Positions 50,857-58,998 of a stretch of 63,778 nucleotides of DNA are shown one piece after another. The notes under the pieces were generated by a model that did no database searches, was not told the origin of the DNA, and saw only the letters and a program-made list of their open reading frames with translations. Both the position numbers and the translations under genes were made by a program. The stretch lies in IMG/VR virus record IMGVR_UViG_3300036766_000471, positions 1-63,778 of that record; one strand, 5' to 3'. This DNA is from a virus. Position 1 is the first letter of the stretch. Each line of letters opens with the position of its first letter.

Positions 50857-51054
50857 TTACTTCGAGCCGAGCGGGCCGACCGTGAAGGGGCTCGGGTCCA
50901 CCGAGCCGGGGAGCGACCCGTAGGCGGTCTTGCTCTCCACGTCTTTTTCGTCCGCGGCCTTGTCGGCGTAGGTGCCGGTGGCCTTCTCGATCTTCTCGAA
51001 AACGTTTCCGTCGCCTTCGGTGGCGCTCTTCAACAGGTCGTTCAGGTTGTCCAT
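50857..51054 (-). CDS. Small acidic protein with C-terminal SPFTV motif
   Basis: The 65-residue acidic helical protein ends DPSPFTVGPLGSK. The same ending, with small changes, closes the next two genes and, more loosely, a third. No fold recognised; the shared C-terminus suggests a common binding partner, perhaps a capsid or chaperone site. Confidence 0.65.
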   Translation of the reverse strand: MDNLNDLLKSATEGDGNVFEKIEKATGTYADKAADEKDVESKTAYGSLPGSVDPSPFTVGPLGSK

Positions 51055-51091
51055 GTTCGGTTCTCCGGTGAAGCGGTGTTGGGGCGGGGGC

Positions 51092-51289
51092 TCAGCTGCC
51101 CTTGATGGTGAACGGCGACGGGTCGAGCGCGGTGGGCATCGCCGCGTCCGGCGCGGGGATGCTCATCGGCTGGTACTTGCCGTGCTCCGCGTCGTAGATC
51201 TCGTTCGAGAGCTTGCCGTCGCCCTTCGAGATGGGACCGCCGTACTTCGAGGTGTTCGGGGTGTCTTTGCCACTCGTCTCGTCGGACAT
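51092..51289 (-). CDS. Small protein with C-terminal SPFTIKG motif
   Basis: The 65-residue Lys/Gly/Ser-rich protein ends ALDPSPFTIKGS. It lies between two genes with the same C-terminal motif. No other feature recognised. Confidence 0.65.
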   Translation of the reverse strand: MSDETSGKDTPNTSKYGGPISKGDGKLSNEIYDAEHGKYQPMSIPAPDAAMPTALDPSPFTIKGS

Positions 51290-51294
51290 GGAAA

Positions 51295-51540
51295 TCAGGC
51301 TCCCTTGATGGTGAACGGCGCGGGGATGTCGAGGGGCTTCGCCTCGCCGGGCTGCTTCAGCTCCAGCGGCTTGTAGTCCTGCGTGGGCTGTTCCTTGGTG
51401 ATGGGGTGCCCGTGCCGGATGTCGTAGGCCGGACCCTCATCGAAGTTCGCCGGGTCGTTCTTCTCCATCGCGGTCTGCCGCGGGGTGCGGTGAGAGAGCT
51501 GCTCACTCGCAAGGCTGCCCTTTTTGGTGTCGTCCGCCAT
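51295..51540 (-). CDS. Small protein with C-terminal APFTIKG motif
   Basis: The 81-residue protein starts MADDTKKG (set from the ATG at 51540) and ends IPAPFTIKGA. The middle is Lys/Glu/Gln-rich and probably unfolded, with a proline-rich stretch. Third member of the motif set. Confidence 0.65.
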   Translation of the reverse strand: MADDTKKGSLASEQLSHRTPRQTAMEKNDPANFDEGPAYDIRHGHPITKEQPTQDYKPLELKQPGEAKPLDIPAPFTIKGA

Positions 51541-51553
51541 GGGTCGTCGCTCC

Positions 51554-51925
51554 TTACTTCGTGGTCTTGAAGGGGGAAGAGTCGGACGATTCCAGCTCGC
51601 CGTCCGCGTCGTTGCGCTGCCACCGCGAGGCGAAGCCTTTGACCTGCGACTGCGAATTGCCGTCGAAGTCGAGCGGGTCGAAGAACTCCGGGTCACTCTT
51701 GCCGCCGACCGTGCCCATCGGGAGACACCCCATGCCGTAGTCGTTCTGCGGCATCGCGCCCTTGTCGCGCGAGTCCACCATCGGCTCCGGCTGCTTCGGG
51801 GACCGCGGCCAGTCGCCGAGGTCAACGCCGGGGTTCTTCATCCGTTCCTGCACACGGAGGTTGTACGTCTCCATCTCTTCGTGGAAACGCTTCTGGTCCT
51901 CGATGTCGATCAGTCGGATGGTCAC
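51554..51925 (-). CDS. Small head-region protein with a looser SSPFKT ending
   Basis: The 123-residue protein starts at GTG 51925; a TTG at 51961 is an alternative, and neither has a clear SD. The N-terminus is helical ('RLIDIEDQKRFHEEME'), then Pro/Asp-rich, ending SSDSSPFKTTK. The ending matches the motif set only in Ser-Pro-Phe. Confidence 0.6.
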   Translation of the reverse strand: MTIRLIDIEDQKRFHEEMETYNLRVQERMKNPGVDLGDWPRSPKQPEPMVDSRDKGAMPQNDYGMGCLPMGTVGGKSDPEFFDPLDFDGNSQSQVKGFASRWQRNDADGELESSDSSPFKTTK

Positions 51926-52029
51926 GTAGTGCAGTGTATGGTCACGGCTTCGGAGGCGCAAGAATCCGAGGCTTTAGTTTTTCTGCGCCGCTTCGTAGCT
52001 GAGGGTGACCGCGCTGCGCAAGCTCCGCG

Positions 52030-52467
52030 CTACGGGGTGCCGCCGTCCGGCTTCTTCTCGAACGCGGGCTGCGGCTGCTTGGTGACGAGGAACTGGTAGA
52101 TGCCGTCGAGCTTGGCGCTCTGCTCGCGATGATTCTGGTCCTGTCGCTCTTCGAGCTTGTCCATGCGCTTGGTGAGGTCCGCGATGGAGGCGTCCACGCT
52201 TTCCTTGTCGGTCTTCTGCTGGGCGCGCACCGGAGCGACAACCACTTCGGCCTTCTCCGCGGCTTCGGCCTTGATGAACGCAACCACTCCAACAGTGGCG
52301 ATGACCGTCGAAATGATGAGGCCACCGATGGTCTTCAAGACGGCGGAGTTCAGCTCCTTGTGGAGCTGCGCCTTCACCACTGGCGTCTCACCTGTGTCGT
52401 GTTGCACGTCGGACTCACTTCCAAGGGGAACTGGGGGCGGGCTCAGTTGCGGGGTCGGGGTGCTCAT
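52030..52467 (-). CDS. Single-pass membrane protein with C-terminal coiled coil
   Basis: The 145-residue protein has a Pro-rich N-terminus, one membrane segment (about 46-66) and a coiled coil (about 88-118), ending in a flexible tail. This layout resembles small phage membrane proteins such as spanin-like or XhlA-like proteins, but it lies in the head region and no lysis partner is near. Function unknown. Confidence 0.6.
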   Translation of the reverse strand: MSTPTPQLSPPPVPLGSESDVQHDTGETPVVKAQLHKELNSAVLKTIGGLIISTVIATVGVVAFIKAEAAEKAEVVVAPVRAQQKTDKESVDASIADLTKRMDKLEERQDQNHREQSAKLDGIYQFLVTKQPQPAFEKKPDGGTP

Positions 52468-52524
52468 GGTCGAGGCGCTCCTGTGCTCACAACGGGAGAG
52501 AACAGTCTAGACCGGCCCCACGTC

Positions 52525-52842
52525 CTACTTCACGTAGACCTTGGCACCCGACGCGCTCACGTAGTACGAGCCGCCGCGTTCGCCGGTTTGCAGATTCTTT
52601 TCTGCCCCAGCTTTTGCTGCGGATTCCATCTCCTTGAGCTTGCCCTTCTGCGCGGAAAGTACCGCCGAGGATGCCTTGGCCAAGCGATCGACCGCCTTCC
52701 ACCGTGGGTCTGAGTTCGGGAACCGTTTGTTCCCGAGCTGTTCCCGCTTCCGGTGAATCGCTCCCCACGTCTCGTCGAGCTTCTTCCTGTCGAAGCTCTT
52801 GAAGCGCTCCGCCAGCTGCTTCAGCGTTGGACCCTTCGCCAT
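52525..52842 (-). CDS. Small basic protein with GGSYYV...KVYVK C-terminus
   Basis: The 105-residue helical protein with many Lys/Arg residues ends 'RGGSYYVSASGAKVYVK'. The 'RGGxYYxxxxGxKxYVK' motif is known at the C-termini of various phage head and other large-virus proteins, probably as a small beta structure. Role unknown. Confidence 0.65.
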   Translation of the reverse strand: MAKGPTLKQLAERFKSFDRKKLDETWGAIHRKREQLGNKRFPNSDPRWKAVDRLAKASSAVLSAQKGKLKEMESAAKAGAEKNLQTGERGGSYYVSASGAKVYVK

Positions 52843-52852
52843 GGCCTACTCC

Positions 52853-53716
52853 TTATTGCGGCGGTCGAGCGGCGGCGCGTGCCTGCAACGCAGAGGCAGC
52901 GGCGCCCTTCTTGGTCATGTCCGTCTCGCCCGCTGACTTCGGCGCAGCACCTTCCGCGCCGGGCTGCCCATCAGCCGCGATGGGCCCACCAATCATCTTG
53001 TAGAGGTAGGCGGTGACCACGTAGGGCTCTTCGTACTTTTCCTGCACGCCCTCGATGCCGAGCCCAACCGCTTCCGCAGCTTCCTTCCACTTCTCCGGGT
53101 CGAGTGCCCACTTCGGAACGTCCTCGGGACCCTTGGAGTCGGAGCCCGCGATGGTGTCCTCCAGCTCTTGGTCCAGCGCACCCTCCGCCGCCTGAGCCGC
53201 GTCTTCGACCAGCTCGTAAATCTGCATCTCGTGGTCCTCACCGGGATGCGGCGCTTCGGCGTGCTGTTCCGCATGACCGGGCGGCATCGGTGGCTTCATC
53301 GGCATCACCTTCGGGGGCGGCGCCATGCCTCCCGGCTTCGGAGGTGCCGCGTGCGGGGGCGGAGCAGCGTGCTGCGGCGCGGGCGGCGCACCGGAGTGCG
53401 GCGGGGGCATGCTCGCCTTGGGTTTCGGCGGCGGGAGCCCAGCCTGTGGACCAGCGTGCGCACCGGGATGAGGAAGAACAGGTGCGTGCGCCGGGGGCGG
53501 CGGAGCAGCTGCGGCACCGGGCATTGGCGCCGGGGGCGGCGGCAACGGAATCGGTTGCCCGTTCGCATCGAGCAACGGCTGCCCGTCCGGGCCGAGCTGG
53601 TACTGCGGGGGCTTCGCTGCCTGCGCGCGCTTCGCCGCGAGGGCGCCAGCTGCGAGAGGGGTTGCGGCTTTTCTCTTGGAGAAGGCCAGAAGTTTTTGCT
53701 TGTCGAGAACCGGCAT
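52853..53716 (-). CDS. Long Pro/Ala-rich head-region protein
   Basis: The 287-residue protein has a basic N-terminus, a Pro/Ala/Gly-rich middle (about 38-150), then a helical acidic region (about 160-250). The composition suggests a flexible connector, such as a head-internal or scaffold-related protein. No motif recognised; the low-complexity middle limits inference. Confidence 0.6.
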   Translation of the reverse strand: MPVLDKQKLLAFSKRKAATPLAAGALAAKRAQAAKPPQYQLGPDGQPLLDANGQPIPLPPPPAPMPGAAAAPPPPAHAPVLPHPGAHAGPQAGLPPPKPKASMPPPHSGAPPAPQHAAPPPHAAPPKPGGMAPPPKVMPMKPPMPPGHAEQHAEAPHPGEDHEMQIYELVEDAAQAAEGALDQELEDTIAGSDSKGPEDVPKWALDPEKWKEAAEAVGLGIEGVQEKYEEPYVVTAYLYKMIGGPIAADGQPGAEGAAPKSAGETDMTKKGAAASALQARAAARPPQ

Positions 53717-53757
53717 CGTGTCGTGCCTCCGAGAAAACGCGCGTGTACCACACTACT

Positions 53758-54105
53758 TCAGCGCTTGCCCCCATCGTAGGGCTTTGCGTGTCCGGCTTTC
53801 ACCATCTCGTCATTCACGTCCGAACCGCCACCGTTCGTGATGCGGCACAGGTAGCGCCCGTACTTCTCCTGCTCATCTTTCTTGGTGACGACTGTGAGCG
53901 GCGTGGGGGTGAGCAGGCTGGTGAGGTAGTTCATCGCCGCCTTGCCGCGCTCCTTTTCCGCGAGGTCCTTTGAGTGCAGCTCGGGCGCGTTGATTCCCAG
54001 CAAGCGGAAGCGCTGCTCGGTGAAGACGTTGAAGCCGAGATCGATGCGGAAATCCACGGTGTCGCCGTCGAGGACTTTCAGAAGCGTCGCTTGGTAGGTG
54101 AACAT
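53758..54105 (-). CDS. Thermonuclease-fold (SNase-like) protein
   Basis: The 115-residue protein begins 'YQATLLKVLDGDTVDFRIDLG' (about 3-23) and has 'RFRLLGINAPEL' (near 31-42), 'EKERGKAAMNYL' and 'DEQEKYGRYLCRI', the SNase fold with the DGDT Asp, the Arg and the Glu around the active site. It may cut nucleic acid or be a structural variant; catalytic Arg/Glu are present by pattern (R31 region and E36-R76 equivalents not confirmed). It lies in the head operon. Confidence 0.8.
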   Translation of the reverse strand: MFTYQATLLKVLDGDTVDFRIDLGFNVFTEQRFRLLGINAPELHSKDLAEKERGKAAMNYLTSLLTPTPLTVVTKKDEQEKYGRYLCRITNGGGSDVNDEMVKAGHAKPYDGGKR

Positions 54106-54115
54106 GAGCCGAGTT

Positions 54116-55069
54116 CTACACCGGAACGCGGTCGCCGCCCACGTACCGCCAACCCGGAACACCCCAGTCCTTCATCCACGGTGAAAGTACAGCACGATCA
54201 TTCGGACGATTTGGCGGGAAGGCCCAGCTCAACCCCACGAGCGCCTCGGGCACATCGTAGTTACCCTTCTTGTCTGGGAACGGTGCGGTGTCCGGCATGG
54301 TGAACTCGTCGCCGGGCTGCACCACCTGCCCGTGCATCGCGATGGAGTCCACCGCCACCCGATCATCGAGCGGCGCACCAGAGTCGTCGCAGTGCTCTTC
54401 CCACCGCATCATCAGCTCGGGTATTTCCTCCGAAGCCTCCATGATGCCGTCGCGGTGGGTTCCGTTGTAGGCGTAGGCCATCTCGGTGCGCACGATGCGC
54501 TCCCCCTGCCACCACTCACCGTCAATCGCCTCTGCGATGGTGTCGATGACCTCGCTTGGGGCCTCGCCCTTGAGCATCGAGAGAGCCATCTCGCTCTCCA
54601 CGTTCTCCACGATGCGAACACCGTACCGAGCCATGGAGGTTTGATTCGCCCGCAGCATCGTGGAGGCCCGGTTCTGGAGAACGCCCGCGAAGACCGCGGC
54701 CTCTTCGATGGGCAGCGTGATTTCCGCTCCGGTGAAGTGCTTGTGCAACCGCTTCACGTCGGTCACCAACCCGGTGAGCGCCTTCTCCTGCGCCACCTTG
54801 GTGAGCGGCGTCATGTCCCCAGCGAGTCGCTTGGTGATGAGCGCCTGCCCCTCACGCAGCTGCGCTTGCACGATGCGCATCTGGTACGCGGTAAAGGTGT
54901 CGCTCCGCCCGGTCCTGATTGTCTTGGCGATTTTCGCCACGAGCTGATTCTGCGCCTCGTCATAGAGGCGCTTCATCTTCGAGGCAGCATGCCCCGCCAG
55001 CGTCTTCTCCAGCCGGTTACGATGCGTCTGCACCGCTTGGTGAAACACCTTGGGGACGCGCTTGGTCAT
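54116..55069 (-). CDS. Minor head protein, MuF (SPP1 gp7)-like
   Basis: The 317-residue protein has a helical N-terminal half with Lys/Arg residues and a C-terminal domain 'QGERIVRTEMAYAYNGTHRDG' (about 192-212), which matches the MuF-type domain found in phage minor head proteins associated with the portal. It lies after the portal genes, typical of this family. No added toxin or enzyme domain is visible. Confidence 0.78.
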   Translation of the reverse strand: MTKRVPKVFHQAVQTHRNRLEKTLAGHAASKMKRLYDEAQNQLVAKIAKTIRTGRSDTFTAYQMRIVQAQLREGQALITKRLAGDMTPLTKVAQEKALTGLVTDVKRLHKHFTGAEITLPIEEAAVFAGVLQNRASTMLRANQTSMARYGVRIVENVESEMALSMLKGEAPSEVIDTIAEAIDGEWWQGERIVRTEMAYAYNGTHRDGIMEASEEIPELMMRWEEHCDDSGAPLDDRVAVDSIAMHGQVVQPGDEFTMPDTAPFPDKKGNYDVPEALVGLSWAFPPNRPNDRAVLSPWMKDWGVPGWRYVGGDRVPV

Positions 55070-55323
55070 TCCGGTGCCTCTGCGTACTCCAACGTGAGCT
55101 GCTTCATCTGCTCCAGCAGACCGACCAAGGTGAACACCTTGAAGCCTGTCTCGAACGAATAGCCCGAGGCAACGCTGCCGTCACTCTGTAGAGCCACCAG
55201 CGCAAGAGATTGCAGCTCTCCCTTCTCCGCCAGCGCCAGCACGTCCTTCAGAAGTACCACCAGCTCCGGGTTCGGGGATTTCGACTTCAACAGGCCGTCG
55301 CCGTGAATCAACTTCAAGGTCAT
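55066..55323 (-). CDS. Small protein of unknown function, head region
   Basis: The 85-residue protein mixes helix and strand ('ELVVLLKDVLALAEKGELQSLALVAL', about 20-45). The start at 55323 was chosen as the first Met with a clean frame; the coding sequence upstream overlaps the gene at 55181 in another frame. No family recognised. Its stop overlaps the MuF-like gene start. Confidence 0.6.
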   Translation of the reverse strand: MTLKLIHGDGLLKSKSPNPELVVLLKDVLALAEKGELQSLALVALQSDGSVASGYSFETGFKVFTLVGLLEQMKQLTLEYAEAPE

Positions 55324-55465
55324 GTTCGATTTGCTCCCGGTGCCGTTGCACGGTGTCACACCGCTGTGGGTCCGCGCATTTCCCAGAGGGCCCAATGTCC
55401 CTTGCGATGAGGCCGCACACCGCGCACGCTGGTGGCCTCTCGTAGCCCTTCCACCCAATGGTCAC
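55181..55465 (-). CDS. Short Cys-knuckle protein overlapping its neighbour
   Basis: The 94-residue protein starts at GTG 55465, overlapping the stop of the HNH remnant as GTGA. 'CAVCGLIARDIGPSGKCADPQRC' (split: CAVC near 14-17, then C near 30 and 36) resembles small zinc proteins in phages. The last 40 residues overlap the 55066 gene in another frame and look like shadow sequence, so the true end may have been altered. Confidence 0.5.
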   Translation of the reverse strand: MTIGWKGYERPPACAVCGLIARDIGPSGKCADPQRCDTVQRHREQIEHDLEVDSRRRPVEVEIPEPGAGGTSEGRAGAGGEGRAAISCAGGSTE

Positions 55466-55671
55466 GCTTCCCTCGCGCGTGCTCGCTGAACAGCTGCTCG
55501 CTCAAGAGCGCACGTTCGGCAATGGCGAGAACCATTGTCGTATTGGTAGGTGTTCTTCGAGCCTGAGCACGCCTGTCCGTACCCCTTCGGATTGCACTTG
55601 AGCAGCCACAACCAACAACCAGTGTTGGGCTCTGGAGTGCAACGCTCCCAGATGTACGAGACGCTGCTCAC
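55462..55671 (-). pseudogene. In-frame remnant of an HNH endonuclease gene
   Basis: The 69-residue frame starts at GTG 55671, coupled as GTGA to its neighbour. 'ERCTPEPNTGCWLWL...GYGQA' matches the N-terminal segment of the HNH protein at 150-611 ('VKKSATCWCWTG...GYGE'), and 'SRHCRTCALERAAVQRARA' matches its C-terminal 'FRQCLACNRERAAQRWASRA'. The central HNH core between them is missing. The frame remains open and coupled, so the product may still be made. Confidence 0.75.
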
Positions 55672-56054
55672 TTCGGCACCGCCACCTGAGTCTTGTAGGA
55701 CTCTGAATTTCCCATCTCGTCGAACTCCACGTGCATCCAGTCCTGTTCACGGGAGGCGACAAAACGCCGCATGCCGTCTTTGCACTGGTCGCAGGCGTAG
55801 ATGATTTCGACGATGACCATCTTCCCCCACTTCGTCTCGAAGCTCGGGTCCCCACCGAACTGATTGATGAGCACCATGTACGAATCGGGGTGGCGCCGGA
55901 GGAACTCGGCGTCGTCGGCGAGCAGCTTGGCGCACATCGCCGCGGGCTGCCCGCAGGTGGTGCACTGCCGGTTCCCGTACACCAGCTCGCGGTGATACTC
56001 GGCGGGAGTGCGGCGCCCCCCGTCGAACTTCTTCATGTGAATCGGACTCGTCAT
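55668..56054 (-). CDS. Zinc-knuckle protein of unknown function
   Basis: The 128-residue protein has two Cys pairs: CTTC near 31-34 and CDQC near 88-91. The middle is mixed ('RRHPDSYMVLINQFGGDPSFETKWGKMVIVEIIYAC', near 55-90 in parts). Its stop overlaps the HNH-remnant GTG. Function unknown; a nucleic-acid or protein-binding role is plausible. Confidence 0.7.
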   Translation of the reverse strand: MTSPIHMKKFDGGRRTPAEYHRELVYGNRQCTTCGQPAAMCAKLLADDAEFLRRHPDSYMVLINQFGGDPSFETKWGKMVIVEIIYACDQCKDGMRRFVASREQDWMHVEFDEMGNSESYKTQVAVPK

Positions 56055-56335
56055 GGCTTCTCCTTGTAGAAGTTCACCCAGCGCAGGGCGTCGCTTTTAC
56101 GCTCCAGACCTCGTTGGGTGAAGCCCTGCTGCACGCGCTCCAACCTCTTCCAGCGCTGATACTCGGTGTTGTAGGCGGTCTGGCAGTCCGCCCGGATGCA
56201 CACGTACCGCTGCCGGGTCTTCGAGGGACGAGTGACGCGCCCACAGAAGACGCAGAAGCCCTCCGGTGTCTCTTCTTGCAGCGCCCGGATGACGGGGCAG
56301 CTGCTCCATGTCCGCCATTCATTCTTGGGACTCAC
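56051..56335 (-). CDS. Short zinc-knuckle protein
   Basis: The 94-residue protein starts at GTG 56335, overlapping the lipoprotein gene's end by 17 bases. 'CVFCGRVTRPSKTRQRYVC' (near 28-46) and a further Cys (RADC) form a plausible four-Cys zinc site. The C-terminus is a basic helix. No family recognised. Confidence 0.65.
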   Translation of the reverse strand: MSPKNEWRTWSSCPVIRALQEETPEGFCVFCGRVTRPSKTRQRYVCIRADCQTAYNTEYQRWKRLERVQQGFTQRGLERKSDALRWVNFYKEKP

Positions 56336-56549
56336 GAAGCCCCAGCTGTCGTCGAAACTCTCGGAGCACGGAAATGTGGAAAGCGAGTCGTTCTTCAAGG
56401 ACAACAACCCTTGCGCGGAGCAGGTCAATTTCTTCTCGGGCCGGACAACAATCTGGAGGCGGGCCAAGTGACACCTCATGTGTCAAGGAATGCGCGGCGC
56501 AGCCGAGCACGAACGAGAGCGGGACTACCGCCCAGAAGAGCAGCTTCAT
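56319..56549 (-). CDS. Small lipoprotein-like protein
   Basis: The first 17 residues of this 76-residue protein form a signal sequence ending in VLGC, a good lipobox with Cys at 17. The rest is helical with two Cys (PPPDCCP) and a coiled-coil-like end. It might anchor in the outer membrane, as Rz1-type spanins or superinfection proteins do, but the lysis genes are far away. Confidence 0.62.
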   Translation of the reverse strand: MKLLFWAVVPLSFVLGCAAHSLTHEVSLGPPPDCCPAREEIDLLRARVVVLEERLAFHISVLREFRRQLGLRESQE

Positions 56550-56558
56550 CGGGGCCTC

Positions 56559-58433
56559 TTAGACGGTGGGAGGCTGCGGCGCGGCGGGCGGCACCGGGAG
56601 AGCTTCCCCCGGTTGAGGCGGCGGCTGCTCCCCACCACCCAGCATCTGGGAGAACATGTCGGCTTGACCCCCTGCCGCGGCCTCGCGCACCTTGTCGAGC
56701 AAGTCACTCTTGTCTTCGACCTTGAAGTAGGGCGCGACGAACCCGACTGCCGTCTCGTCGTCGATGACGCCCCCCGTGAGCGCTGCCACGGCAGCTGTCG
56801 CGGCCTTGTTCACGTCGTCGAGAGAGGGCTGGAAGTAACCGGGCCACTTCAACGTGATGGTGCCACCAGCGCCGGGGATGCGCTCCTTGGGCACCATGGC
56901 CCCGGTGACATCCTTCTCGTACCGGGGCGGGACCAGCACGGTGCCACGGACGATGGTCGGCTGCTGCGCGCCACCCACGATGCCATCCGTCACCTCACCA
57001 GCACCACCCACGGAGCTGCCGGTGTTGCTCTCAGGCGTCTCCAGCTGCGGCGTCGAGCCCTCCAGCGGGTTGACCTCGGGGCCGGGAGGGAGCTGCGGCG
57101 GCACGAGTTGGGGGGCTTCCTGTGGCGAGATTGACCGAGGCTGGCCCACGATCGTCGCCGCGCGGTACATCATCTCCAGCAGCGGAATGACGCCACGCTG
57201 CCCGTACTGTTCGCGGTACACGTCGGCCTTGGAGAGCATCGCTTGGTACATGCGCTCCACCTCAGTCGCCGTCTTGCCCGCGGTATCCGGGTGCTCAAGC
57301 ACGCACGCCGTCATCTCCAGCACGTTCTTGCGGAACTGCTCTGCCTGCTCCATCGCTGCCTTCGGGCCGCTGGCTTGGAGTTCGAGGTAGCTGGCGCTGC
57401 CATCGGGCACACGGAGGGCGTTGTCGCTGCCCACGCGCACCTCGTTCAACTCCGCCTTGCTGGTGATGACCAGCGTCGGGTCACAGTTCGCGATGATGCC
57501 GCGGTGCGCCTGCGCGATGAGGGCGTCGATTGCTTCCGCCGTCTGGAACGCCGCGGGGGGCAGGTCCGGGTCCCCATCCTCTGAGTCCTGCACCGGGGCG
57601 TTCTGCACCCACACCACCGGGCAGAAGCCGAAGTTGTGCACCGCCTCGCGTGCCACAACCCACTCCGGCTCTTCGCCCTGCTCTACCGCAGCAGGCTCGA
57701 AGAGGGTGTCCTTCTCCTTGTCGATGACGCGCCGGTACCAGAACTCCTTGGTCGCCCACTTGAGCGTCTGCGGGTCGAGAATCTCCTTCGGGTAGCGGTA
57801 GCGCTTCTCCAGCGCCACCAGCTCCATCGAACCGTGCTCCACGAACTCGGGGAAGAGCCACCGCGGGTCGTGAACCTCCACCACCGGCTTGCCGTTCACG
57901 AACTGGAAGCCGATGGCGACGCTGCCCATCGCCCCGCCATAGGTGCGCGCGAGGAACAGCTGCTGCCAGAGACGGGACACCTGCACGACTGCGCGAAGCC
58001 AGTCCTCGGTGTTCGGGTCGCCCTCCACCTTGACCTCGGGGTGCTGCTGCTCGCTGAAGAGCAGGCCCGAGAAGCGGTCCACGATTGTCTTCGGCAGTGA
58101 GTAAGGCGCGGTGGGGCGGCGGAACTTGAGCGGGAACCCAGCGTTTGACTGCTGAGCACCATTGACGAAACCGGGCGGGAGGTAGCCAGCATGCGCCACC
58201 ACCTCCGACGACATGCGATCGAGGTGCTCTCGCCCGTTCCAGTCGAGCTTGCGGCTCTCGTACTGCTGGCAACGGTAGATCGCCCACAGGTGGTTCAGCT
58301 CCTGCTGACGTTCAGTGAGGCCCAGCCGCCCGATGCGCCCCATGGCGTTCTGCGCCATATCCTTCGAGCCGAGTTTGCCCGTGAGGACGTTCACCATGCG
58401 ACCGAGCAAACCGGGAGTTGCGGGCAGACCCAT
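56559..58433 (-). CDS. Portal protein
   Basis: The 624-residue protein has a basic N-terminus, then the portal-type body with 'WAIYRCQQYESRKLDWNG' (near 49-66), 'APYSLPKTIVDRFSGLLF' (about 108-125), 'RLWQQLFLARTYGGAMGSVAIGF' (about 153-175) and a helical C-terminal region rich in Gln/Pro (about 440-624). Portals form the ring through which DNA enters the head. It lies upstream of MuF and head genes in the expected order. Confidence 0.88.
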   Translation of the reverse strand: MGLPATPGLLGRMVNVLTGKLGSKDMAQNAMGRIGRLGLTERQQELNHLWAIYRCQQYESRKLDWNGREHLDRMSSEVVAHAGYLPPGFVNGAQQSNAGFPLKFRRPTAPYSLPKTIVDRFSGLLFSEQQHPEVKVEGDPNTEDWLRAVVQVSRLWQQLFLARTYGGAMGSVAIGFQFVNGKPVVEVHDPRWLFPEFVEHGSMELVALEKRYRYPKEILDPQTLKWATKEFWYRRVIDKEKDTLFEPAAVEQGEEPEWVVAREAVHNFGFCPVVWVQNAPVQDSEDGDPDLPPAAFQTAEAIDALIAQAHRGIIANCDPTLVITSKAELNEVRVGSDNALRVPDGSASYLELQASGPKAAMEQAEQFRKNVLEMTACVLEHPDTAGKTATEVERMYQAMLSKADVYREQYGQRGVIPLLEMMYRAATIVGQPRSISPQEAPQLVPPQLPPGPEVNPLEGSTPQLETPESNTGSSVGGAGEVTDGIVGGAQQPTIVRGTVLVPPRYEKDVTGAMVPKERIPGAGGTITLKWPGYFQPSLDDVNKAATAAVAALTGGVIDDETAVGFVAPYFKVEDKSDLLDKVREAAAGGQADMFSQMLGGGEQPPPQPGEALPVPPAAPQPPTV

Positions 58434-58442
58434 GGACTTCTC

Positions 58443-58997
58443 CTAGCTCGGCAGCTGCGTGAAGTCTTTGGGCTCCGGGCGCTCGGAAACGTACTTCATC
58501 CCCTTCGCCTTGGCCTTCGTGAACTTGGTGGCTGCCCGGTTCCGCTTCAACAACGAGAGGTAGTCCACGAAGACGATGCCGTCGAGGTGGTCAATCTCGT
58601 GTTGCAGCGCGTGCGCGAGCTTGCCGTCCCCCGCGATTTCAATCTTGGCCCCGTGCTCATCCTGCGCTTCGACCCGCACCCACATCGAGCGCTCCACCAT
58701 CTCGAAGTGCCCCGGCAGCGAAAGGCACCCCTCACGCAAGTGCACCTTGCCCTTGCGCTCCTTGATGACCGGGTTGCAGAGCTTCAACACCTGCCGTGTG
58801 TCCTCAGCGTCCACCAACAGCGTGATGCAGCGCAGAGGGAAGCCCAGCTGCACCGCCGCGAGCCCAGCCCCGCGGGCGTTGAGCATCGACTGCTCCATGT
58901 CGTTGAGCAGCGTTTGAAGCTCAGGGCCGAAGTCGGTGATGCCCTCGCTCTTCCGCTTCAAGCACGAGTCCGGCCAGATGATGATTTCACGAATCAC
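58443..58997 (-). CDS. def: Peptide deformylase
   Basis: The 184-residue protein has all three deformylase motifs: GAGLAAVQ (43-50, motif 1), EGCLS (89-93, motif 2 with the Cys metal ligand) and QHEIDHLDG (132-140, motif 3 with two His and the catalytic Glu). It removes the formyl group from new proteins. Phage and marine virus deformylases are known. Start is GTG 58997. It lies between the portal gene and a membrane-anchored HExxH protein gene, 1-10 bases apart. Confidence 0.95.
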   Translation of the reverse strand: MIREIIIWPDSCLKRKSEGITDFGPELQTLLNDMEQSMLNARGAGLAAVQLGFPLRCITLLVDAEDTRQVLKLCNPVIKERKGKVHLREGCLSLPGHFEMVERSMWVRVEAQDEHGAKIEIAGDGKLAHALQHEIDHLDGIVFVDYLSLLKRNRAATKFTKAKAKGMKYVSERPEPKDFTQLPS

Positions 58998-58998
58998 G

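Noticed and set aside
52030-52467. Second lysis cassette in the head region from the membrane/coiled-coil and lipoprotein genes (52030 and 56319)
   Set aside because: Topology alone suggested spanins, but they are 4 kb apart with head genes between, and a full lysis cassette exists at 10656-12985.
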